NCBI GenBank assembly: GCA_938030645.1
Contig: CALHHQ010000238.1
Coordinates: forward strand, 1-7,043
DNA from: an uncultured Rhizobiaceae group bacterium
GTDB lineage: Bacteria; Pseudomonadota; Alphaproteobacteria; Rhizobiales; Rhizobiaceae
Length of the DNA: 7,043 bases
Reading direction: 5' to 3'
The translations under genes and the position numbers were made by a program. Each line of letters opens with the position of its first letter. Within the stretch, counting starts at the first letter, position 1. This document shows, in pieces, positions 1-5,331 of this stretch. The notes beneath the pieces are model-generated. The model worked only from the letters and a program-made list of their open reading frames with translations. It made no database searches and had not been told where the DNA came from.

Positions 1-673
1 CCATTTCCGCATCCTTCGCACCGTAAAAAACCGCTTTGGGGCGACTGACGAAATCGGCGTGTTTGAAATGTCCGACAAGGGTTTACGTGAAGTGGCCAAC
101 CCGTCCGAACTGTTCTTGGGTGAACGCCATAAAGCGGCTCCGGGTGCTGCCGTCTTTGCAGGTATGGAAGGTCGTCGGCCTGTTCTGGTTGAGATACAGG
201 CTTTGGTTGCGCAATCTTCGCTTGGCACACCGCGCCGTGCAGTTGTTGGGTGGGACAGTTCACGCCTTGCAATGATTCTCGCTGTACTGGAAGCCCATTG
301 TGGTGTTCGGCTTGGTGGTCACGATGTGTATCTAAATGTTGCAGGAGGGTTTCGCATTTCTGAACCTGCCGCAGATTTGGCTGTAGCTGCTGCACTTGTT
401 TCCTCTCTCGTGAACAAGCCATTGGCTGAAAACTCTGTATATTTTGGCGAAGTCAGCCTTTCTGGCCATTTACGCCCTGTTTCGCAGGCTGCAGGCCGTT
501 TAAAAGAAGCTGGAAAACTTGGTTTTGAGCAAGCAACCTATGCAAAAGGCAGCGAAGTGGTGAAACAATTGGGTTTGAAGCTCAACACAATCACCACACT
601 TGCAGATCTTGTGGTTGAACTGGCTTCCGGAGCGTCAGAAGCCTTGCAGGGCGAGGCCGATACTGGCACATAG
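1..673 (+). CDS. radA: DNA repair protein RadA (Sms), C-terminal part; 5' end outside window
   Basis: RadA is a RecA-related ATPase that helps RecA-driven recombination and repair by promoting branch migration and processing of recombination intermediates in the cytoplasm. The frame is open from base 2 and gives 223 residues ending at TAG 671-673, about half of a usual ~450-460 residue RadA. The RadA-specific KNRFG motif is at 26-40, followed by the GVFEM and GLREVANPSELFL stretch that leads into the Lon-protease-like C-terminal domain. That domain shows the typical NVAGG...EPAADLA segment (about 335-381) and a GEVSLSGHLRPV segment (about 448-482). The N-terminal zinc finger and Walker A ATPase core lie upstream of the window. 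A GTG at 59 could be mistaken for a start but falls inside the conserved core. cvpA follows after 29 bases on the same strand. Identification is firm; only the N-terminus is unseen. Confidence 0.96.
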   Translation, partial: HFRILRTVKNRFGATDEIGVFEMSDKGLREVANPSELFLGERHKAAPGAAVFAGMEGRRPVLVEIQALVAQSSLGTPRRAVVGWDSSRLAMILAVLEAHCGVRLGGHDVYLNVAGGFRISEPAADLAVAAALVSSLVNKPLAENSVYFGEVSLSGHLRPVSQAAGRLKEAGKLGFEQATYAKGSEVVKQLGLKLNTITTLADLVVELASGASEALQGEADTGT

Positions 674-702
674 AGCGCAATAAAGACGGAGCTCAAAAAC
701 GC

Positions 703-1272
703 ATGTCCATTACGCTTCTCGATGGCATTTTGATTGTCATCATGCTCATTTCAGCAATTCTTGCCATGATCCGTGGTTTTTCACGCGAAGTTTTGTCAAT
801 TGTCTCGTGGGTTGCAGCCGCGGTCGCCGCTGCGATGTTCTACAAAACCCTCTCACCGACAGTTCAGGGCTTGGCAGAGACTTTTAGAGACAACCAACTT
901 ATTGCAGACGCCGTTTCTGCCGCTGCCATTTTCTTGGTGGTGCTGATTGTTGTCAGCTATCTCACCATGCGCCTTGCTGATGCGATTATCGACAGCCGCA
1001 TTGGCGTGTTGGACCGTACATTGGGTTTCATATTTGGCGCGGCACGAGGTGCGCTTTTGGTCATCATTGCTCTCATGGGTTTCATTTGGCTGGCCAATGA
1101 CAATGAACCTGACTGGGTCAAAAATGCAAAATCCAGACCTATGCTGGTTTCTATAGGAACTGAAATTCGCGATGCCCTGCCCGACAATCTTGAAGATGTG
1201 ATCAAGCGCTTCTTCGATGATGGAACAGAAAAGCCTGCCGAAGGCGAACAAGACACCGAACAGAAAACCTGA
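703..1272 (+). CDS. cvpA: CvpA family inner-membrane protein
   Basis: This is a 189-residue CvpA (colicin V production) family protein. Family members are inner-membrane proteins named from colicin V export in E. coli and linked to envelope homeostasis; the molecular activity is not settled. Four hydrophobic segments are visible at about residues 6-23, 31-47, 68-88 and 112-130. Two family landmarks are present: GFSREVLSIVSW between TM1 and TM2, and SRIGVLDRTLGFIFGAARG before TM4. The C-terminal tail of about 60 residues is charged and ends in an acidic, Glu/Gln-rich stretch. The ATG at 703 is chosen because a GGAG (688-691) sits 11 bases upstream and the first hydrophobic helix starts at once. 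The gene lies 29 bases after radA and 29 bases before purF. The cvpA-purF linkage is also known in E. coli, which supports the call. Confidence 0.93.
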   Translation: MSITLLDGILIVIMLISAILAMIRGFSREVLSIVSWVAAAVAAAMFYKTLSPTVQGLAETFRDNQLIADAVSAAAIFLVVLIVVSYLTMRLADAIIDSRIGVLDRTLGFIFGAARGALLVIIALMGFIWLANDNEPDWVKNAKSRPMLVSIGTEIRDALPDNLEDVIKRFFDDGTEKPAEGEQDTEQKT

Positions 1273-1301
1273 TCGGAACACTCAACAGGAGGCCATCCTC
1301 A

Positions 1302-2759
1302 ATGGATAGCACCGACGATAAGTTCAAAGAAGAATGTGGTGTCTTTGGCATTTATGGGCACGCTGATGCCGCAGCCATGACCACACTTGGCCTCCATTCA
1401 CTTCAACATCGTGGACAAGAAGCTGCAGGTATTGTGACCTTCGACGGCTCCACATTTCACGCAGAACGCCATATTGGGTTGATCGGTGATACTTTCACCA
1501 AACAATCCGTCATTGAGCGCCTCCCCGGTCAATACGCGATTGGGCACAATCGCTATTCAACGACGGGTGGCGAAGGCATGCGCAATGTGCAGCCATTCTT
1601 TGCTGACTTCGCAGGTGGCGGCTTTGCAGTTGCCCACAATGGCAACCTGACCAATGCAGGAACCATTCGCGAACAGTTGCAGCACAAAGGTGCGATTTTC
1701 CAGTCCACATCAGATACCGAAGTTATTCTTCACCTCATCGCCATGAGCGAAGAGACCCGTTTGGTGGACAAACTGACTGATGCTGTAAAGCAGCTGGAAG
1801 GCGCATTTTCGCTAGTCGCTCTTTCAGGCAAAAAACTGATTGGTTGCCGTGACGCACTCGGGGTTCGCCCATTGGTTCTTGGTGATGTGGACGGCAGCTA
1901 TGTTCTGGCTTCCGAGACCTGCGCTCTCGACATTATCGGTGCGCGCTATGTGCGGGATGTTGAACCTGGTGAAATGGTCGTCGTGACAGAGAACGGCATT
2001 GAGAGCCACTTCCCGCTTGAGAAAAAGCCATCCCGCTTCTGCGTCTTTGAATACGTGTATTTCGCAAGACCTGACTCTATGGTTCAAGGCGAAAACGTGT
2101 ATGCCGTTCGAAAGAAAATTGGTGAAGAGCTCGCGCGAGAAGCGTCCATTGATGCTGATCTCGTGGTTCCTGTTCCAGACTCTGGCACACCGGCAGCCAT
2201 CGGATACGCACAGGAAGCCAACTTGCCTTTCGAACTCGGCATCATCCGCAATCACTATGTGGGCCGCACATTTATCGCGCCGTCGGATAACATCCGCCAT
2301 ATGGGTGTGAAGTTGAAGCACAATGCGAACCGCAAGCTGATTGAAGGCAAACGGGTTATTTTGGTCGATGATTCAATTGTTCGCGGCACTACAAGTCAGA
2401 AAATCGTGGCCATGGTGCGCGATGCTGGTGCGAAAGAGGTTCATATGCGTATTGCCAGCCCGCCGACTGTTTCCGGCTGCTATTACGGAGTTGATACGCC
2501 ACAAAAGCAAAAGCTTTTGGCGTCTCGCATGAGCACCCAAGAAATGGCTGACTTTATTAAAGTCGATTCACTTTCATTCCTGACCATTGATGGCCTCTAC
2601 CGCGCAGCGGGAGAAGCCGCACGGGACAACGACATGCCTCAGTTCTGTGATGCGTGCTTCACAGGCGAATATCCAACAAGCCTCACCGACAAAGAAGGCA
2701 TTGATCTCACCGGTGCAGACAATGTACGGCCCATTTCGATGTTGTCTGGCGGACGTTAA
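1302..2759 (+). CDS. purF: Amidophosphoribosyltransferase (glutamine PRPP amidotransferase)
   Basis: PurF makes 5-phosphoribosylamine from PRPP and glutamine, the first committed step of de novo purine synthesis, in the cytoplasm. The 485 residues cover both domains. The N-terminal Ntn-type glutaminase has its nucleophile at Cys12 (EECGVFG), then HRGQEAAG, GHNRYSTTGG (Arg84) and AHNGNL (from 111). The C-terminal phosphoribosyltransferase domain has the PRPP loop VILVDDSIVRGTT at residues 352-364. Cys12 comes after 11 residues, as in the Bacillus subtilis enzyme whose propeptide is removed. Cys247, Cys393, Cys449 and Cys452 match the positions of the four Fe-S ligands of that enzyme, so this is the 4Fe-4S type rather than the E. 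coli type. A strong AGGAGG (1287-1292) lies 9 bases before the ATG. PurF enzymes are usually feedback-inhibited by purine nucleotides. No PurR-type operator or riboswitch is visible upstream. Confidence 0.98.
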   Translation: MDSTDDKFKEECGVFGIYGHADAAAMTTLGLHSLQHRGQEAAGIVTFDGSTFHAERHIGLIGDTFTKQSVIERLPGQYAIGHNRYSTTGGEGMRNVQPFFADFAGGGFAVAHNGNLTNAGTIREQLQHKGAIFQSTSDTEVILHLIAMSEETRLVDKLTDAVKQLEGAFSLVALSGKKLIGCRDALGVRPLVLGDVDGSYVLASETCALDIIGARYVRDVEPGEMVVVTENGIESHFPLEKKPSRFCVFEYVYFARPDSMVQGENVYAVRKKIGEELAREASIDADLVVPVPDSGTPAAIGYAQEANLPFELGIIRNHYVGRTFIAPSDNIRHMGVKLKHNANRKLIEGKRVILVDDSIVRGTTSQKIVAMVRDAGAKEVHMRIASPPTVSGCYYGVDTPQKQKLLASRMSTQEMADFIKVDSLSFLTIDGLYRAAGEAARDNDMPQFCDACFTGEYPTSLTDKEGIDLTGADNVRPISMLSGGR

Positions 2760-2761
2760 GA

Positions 2762-3499
2762 GTGAACGATATGTCTAAGCCTTTAGAAGGCCGCATTGCA
2801 GTCGTGACTGGTGCTTCGCGCGGCGTGGGCTATCAAGCTGCACTTGGGTTTGCGAAAGCTGGTGCACATGTCATTGCGCTGGCTCGTACCGTGGGCGGCC
2901 TTGAAGAACTTGACGATGAGATTCAGGCTGCGGGTGGTTCAGCCACACTGGTGCCACTCGATATTAAAGATTTTGATGCTCTTGATCGCCTAGGCGCAAC
3001 GATCAATGAGCGTTGGGGCAAACTGGATATTTTGTTGGGGAATGCGGGCATATTGGGCATCGCAACGCCGCTCGCCCAGTTGAAGCCAAACGTGTTTGAA
3101 GATGTTTTTGCGGTCAATGTTACTGCAAATTATCGTCTTCTGCGTTCACTTGACCCATTGCTTCAAGCATCTGATGCGGGCCGCGCTTTATTCGTGAGTT
3201 CCGGCGCAGCACGAAGCAAGCGCAGTTACGTGGCGACCTATGCAGCTTCAAAAGCCGCGCTTGAAGTGTTGGTCGAGACCTACGCTAAAGAGGTGTCCAA
3301 CACCAAAATTTGCGCTAATCTTGTTGATCCTGGCACGTTGCGCACCAAAATGCGCGCTCAATATGCACCCGGTGAAGACCCCAAAACGGTTGCACCCGCC
3401 GAAGACATTGTACCCACATTGATTGATCTGGTATCGCCGTCCAATGCGCATACTGGTGGGGTCTTTAGCTTCAAATCGAAGTCTTGGTTAAGCAGCTAA
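2762..3499 (+). CDS. SDR family NAD(P)-dependent oxidoreductase
   Basis: This is a classical short-chain dehydrogenase/reductase of 245 residues with a Rossmann fold; the substrate cannot be told from the sequence. Counting from the GTG at 2762, the cofactor glycine motif TGASRGVG is at 16-23, the NAG motif at 94-96, and the catalytic tetrad is Asn119, Ser147, Tyr160 and Lys164 (YAASK). It should therefore be active. The residue after the second beta strand is Arg (LARTVGG), which weakly suggests NADP(H). The start is uncertain. GTG 2762 follows the purF stop by two bases, while ATG 2771 has a weak AAGAG (2758-2762) at 8 bases and would give 242 residues. Near contact with purF implies co-transcription and possibly translational coupling. 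An SDR directly after purF is, to my recollection, common in Hyphomicrobiales, but its role is unknown. A link to purine synthesis would be a guess. Confidence 0.93.
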   Translation: MNDMSKPLEGRIAVVTGASRGVGYQAALGFAKAGAHVIALARTVGGLEELDDEIQAAGGSATLVPLDIKDFDALDRLGATINERWGKLDILLGNAGILGIATPLAQLKPNVFEDVFAVNVTANYRLLRSLDPLLQASDAGRALFVSSGAARSKRSYVATYAASKAALEVLVETYAKEVSNTKICANLVDPGTLRTKMRAQYAPGEDPKTVAPAEDIVPTLIDLVSPSNAHTGGVFSFKSKSWLSS

Positions 3500-3508
3500 T
3501 CCGACTTC
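3478..3508 (+). terminator. Possible stem-loop at the end of the SDR gene
   Basis: GAAGTC (3478-3483) pairs exactly with GACTTC (3503-3508). Inside these arms GGTTA (3486-3490) can pair with TAAtCC (3497-3502) if one T is bulged. The SDR stop codon TAA (3497-3499) lies in the structure. No T-run follows, so this is not a standard intrinsic terminator. It could slow 3' decay of the purF-SDR transcript, or be chance. A smaller CAGA/TCTG hairpin follows at 3509-3519. Confidence 0.25.
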
Positions 3509-3552
3509 CAGACAATCTGCGACACTATCGTCACCAAAAATTCATATTCTCG

Positions 3553-3577
3553 TTTGATATATGATGTTTGGATATAT
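3553..3577 (+). repeat. Short tandem direct repeat TTTG(G)ATATAT
   Basis: TTTGATATAT at 3553-3562 recurs as TTTGGATATAT at 3567-3577, about one and a half helical turns apart. The second copy runs into the candidate operator palindrome. The pair could be two half-sites for a dimeric regulator or simple AT-rich promoter sequence. Confidence 0.4.
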
Positions 3578-3585
3578 ACATGTCC
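3564..3585. promoter_or_regulatory. Candidate PadR operator (imperfect palindrome)
   Basis: GGATATATACATGTCC at 3570-3585 is an imperfect palindrome with six of eight base pairs matching. It overlaps ATGT (3564-3567) and ACAT (3578-3581), separated by 10 bases. PadR proteins bind dyads of ATGT/ACAT type, usually described with a spacer of about 8 bases, so the fit is close but not exact. The site lies 41 to 62 bases before the padR start, a good place for autorepression. The assignment is inference from position and motif resemblance. Confidence 0.4.
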
Positions 3586-3625
3586 AGCATATTGATTTGT
3601 CCATGAGCAAATCGGGAGAGCGAAT

Positions 3626-4183
3626 ATGAACGTCCGCACCTTGTGTTTGGCTGTGTTGAACAGCGGCGATGCGACCGGATACGAAATTCGGAAGCTTGTC
3701 AGTGAAGGGCATTTTAGCCATTTCGTGGATGCGAGTTTTGGTTCCATCTATCCAGCGTTAAAAGCGATGAGCGACGACCAATTGGTGAAGGTTGAAGAAA
3801 TTCAACAAAACGGCAAACCAAACCGAAAGGTCTATACGATCACGGATCTGGGGCGTGCCGAATTTCTCTATGCACTCAGCAAGCCTGCGCAGAAAGACAA
3901 TTACAAAAGCGAATTCCTTCTGCTGGCCATGTGCGCTGAACTGATGTCACCTGCAAATGTGTCTGCAGCGATTGATGCGCAAATCGTTTTCCTGACCGAA
4001 GAACTGGCACAAATTGACAGCGAAGTTCGTGAAATTGACATGGCTGGCGCCGAGTGGGTCGCCAATTATGGGCGCGCCTGTTTGAGCCAAGGTCTCGACT
4101 ACATTCTAAACAACCGAAAAGCACTTGAAGCCGTTGCGGGCAGCAGTCTTCCCAAGACTGAACCATTGATCGCTGCGGAATAG
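3626..4183 (+). CDS. PadR family transcriptional regulator
   Basis: This 185-residue protein is a two-domain PadR-type regulator. Residues 1-85 form the winged helix: an LxLAVL first helix, the GYEIRKLV helix, and FGSIYPALKAM as the recognition-helix segment, then the wing with NRKVYTITDLGRAEF. Residues 92-170 form the helical C-terminal dimerisation domain (YKSEFLLLAMCAELMSP, then a long Gln/Glu-rich helix). Many PadR proteins are ligand-responsive repressors of neighbouring efflux genes. The start is ATG 3626, with GGGAG (3614-3618) 7 bases upstream. It is the first gene of a run with an adaptor and an RND pump, whose ribosome-binding site overlaps its stop. It is therefore probably the local repressor, acting on the palindrome just upstream. 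The inducer cannot be predicted. Confidence 0.9.
   Translation: MNVRTLCLAVLNSGDATGYEIRKLVSEGHFSHFVDASFGSIYPALKAMSDDQLVKVEEIQQNGKPNRKVYTITDLGRAEFLYALSKPAQKDNYKSEFLLLAMCAELMSPANVSAAIDAQIVFLTEELAQIDSEVREIDMAGAEWVANYGRACLSQGLDYILNNRKALEAVAGSSLPKTEPLIAAE
4144..4160 (+). repeat. Perfect 7-bp inverted repeat in the 3' end of padR
   Basis: CAGTCTT (4144-4150) and AAGACTG (4154-4160) are exact inverse complements with a CCC loop. They lie inside padR, 35 bases before the adaptor start. No T-run follows, so it is not a terminator. It could act in mRNA processing or in tuning regulator versus pump levels, or be a chance match. Confidence 0.35.
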
Positions 4184-4194
4184 GAACTGACACC

Positions 4195-5331
4195 ATGAAA
4201 TTACGTGGATCACATTTGGTGGCACTGGCAATTCTAGCAGCCGTAGGCGGCTGGATGTTCACAGGGCAATTGATTTTGGGCGGTCAAGCAGACCCAAAAG
4301 CCAAAACCATTGTTGAACGGGAAGCTGAAAGAACGGAAGAAGCCTTTCGCGTTCGTGTGGCTGAAATTCAACCATCACAACGGGTTGAAACACTCACAAT
4401 TCGTGGCCGCACACAAGCTGATGCCATGGTCAGCGTTCGTGCAGAAACAGGCGGAACAGTTGAAGCGCGTTTGGTGAACAAAGGCGACTTTGTCAAAGCC
4501 GGCGACCTTTTATGCGAAATCGACAAGGGCGTACGGGAAATACAATTGGCACAAGCTGAAACACTTTTGGAACAAACATCATCGGATTATGAGGCCAACC
4601 GCAAACTGGTAAAACGTGGTTTCGCCACGAATTCACGGTTGCGCTCGCTAAAAGCAGCTATGGACAGCGCAAAGTCTTCCGTCGCCACCGCCAAACAAGA
4701 AATGAGACGCACACAAATAAAGGCTTCCGTTTCAGGACAAGTTCAATCTCCGTTGGCAGAAGTGGGTGATAATCTCGCGGCGGGCGGCGTTTGTGTGACT
4801 CTTGTCGATACGGACCCAATGTTGTTTTCCGGCCAGATACCAGAGCGTGAAATTGGTTCCGTGAACGTGGGCATGACATCAAAAATCAAACTGATTTCCG
4901 GTTCAGAGATTTCGGGCAAGGTGCGTTATATTTCCCGAGTGGCAGACGCCAGCACACGTACATTCACAATCGAAGTTGAAATGCCCAATAAAGATCGCGC
5001 AATCCGCGATGGTTTGACGGCTCAGGCTTTAATCGACCTCTCCCCTACAGAGGCTTATCAGTTGAAGCCGAGTTGGCTGACCTTGGAAGACGATGGAGAA
5101 GTTGGTGTGCGCATTGTTGCGGCAGAAAACAAAGTTGAATTCGTGCCTGTGAAAATCATCGCACAAGAAGATGACAGCGTCTGGGTTGAGGGGTTGAGTG
5201 CCGGCATGAAAATTATCACGCTTGGACAAAACTTCGTTGCATCTGGTCAGGTCGTCACCCCTGTAACAGCCGCGCAAATGGAAGCTTTAGACAAGGCAAA
5301 AGAGGCTAAAGCTTCGGAGGTAAACTCGTGA
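4195..5331 (+). CDS. Efflux RND transporter periplasmic adaptor subunit (membrane fusion protein)
   Basis: This 378-residue protein is the HlyD/AcrA-like adaptor that links an RND pump to an outer-membrane channel across the periplasm. An uncleaved signal anchor spans about residues 8-29. There is no lipobox Cys, so it is probably held by its N-terminal helix rather than by a lipid. Domains follow the family order: first lipoyl half at about 77-110 (ETGGTVEARLVNKGDFVKAG), an alpha-hairpin at 111-172 with Ala/Glu/Lys-rich helices, second lipoyl half at 173-206 (ASVSGQV...VGDNLAAGG), beta-barrel at about 207-283, and a membrane-proximal domain to about 357 (GLSAGMKIITLGQNFVASGQVV). The short hairpin resembles AcrA-type adaptors. 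ATG 4195 has AGGAA (4182-4186) 8 bases upstream, overlapping the padR TAG. The next gene, the pump, overlaps its stop codon, so they form one complex from one mRNA. Confidence 0.94.
   Translation: MKLRGSHLVALAILAAVGGWMFTGQLILGGQADPKAKTIVEREAERTEEAFRVRVAEIQPSQRVETLTIRGRTQADAMVSVRAETGGTVEARLVNKGDFVKAGDLLCEIDKGVREIQLAQAETLLEQTSSDYEANRKLVKRGFATNSRLRSLKAAMDSAKSSVATAKQEMRRTQIKASVSGQVQSPLAEVGDNLAAGGVCVTLVDTDPMLFSGQIPEREIGSVNVGMTSKIKLISGSEISGKVRYISRVADASTRTFTIEVEMPNKDRAIRDGLTAQALIDLSPTEAYQLKPSWLTLEDDGEVGVRIVAAENKVEFVPVKIIAQEDDSVWVEGLSAGMKIITLGQNFVASGQVVTPVTAAQMEALDKAKEAKASEVNS
5316..5331 (+). promoter_or_regulatory. Adaptor-pump junction: GGAGG and overlapping GTGA stop/start
   Basis: GGAGG (5316-5320) lies 7 bases before GTG 5328. 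The GTG shares two bases with the adaptor stop TGA (5329-5331). This decides the pump's start and indicates translational coupling, which would keep adaptor and pump production in step. Confidence 0.85.

Larger units (their letters stand above)
3541..3613 (+). promoter_or_regulatory. Putative promoter region of the padR-efflux operon
   Basis: The 126 bases between the SDR stop and padR are the only intergenic region in the window. Between about 3541 and 3600 they turn strongly AT-rich, with several TATAAT-like hexamers, for example TATATG at 3558-3563 and TATATA at 3573-3578. No convincing -35/-10 pair with 17-base spacing can be fixed by eye; TTGATA at 3554-3559 is a weak -35 candidate. The promoter call rests on composition, position before a regulator-led operon, and the overlapping repeats that look like an operator. 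Confidence 0.45.

Noticed and set aside
59..673. Independent 204-residue gene starting at GTG 59
   Set aside because: The frame continues upstream to the window edge with the RadA KNRFG motif before base 59, so this is the inside of radA.
674..702. Promoter or terminator between radA and cvpA
   Set aside because: Only 29 bases with a ribosome-binding site; no stem with T-run and no promoter hexamers seen.
853..1281. 142-residue open frame on the - strand opposite cvpA
   Set aside because: It lies entirely opposite a well-supported membrane protein gene, has no recognisable domain and no good start signal; it is a shadow frame.
1824..2321. 165-residue open frame on the - strand opposite purF
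   Set aside because: purF is certain in the other strand, and this frame shows low-complexity His/Cys/Arg-rich composition typical of shadow frames.
2498..2521. Hairpin with palindrome CAAAAGCTTTTG (2508-2519) inside purF
   Set aside because: It is within coding sequence far from the gene ends, encodes an ordinary Gln-Lys-Leu stretch, and no T-run follows; treated as chance.
3876..4262. 128-residue open frame on the - strand across padR and the adaptor start
   Set aside because: It runs through two genuine coding regions and has no domain or ribosome-binding site of note.
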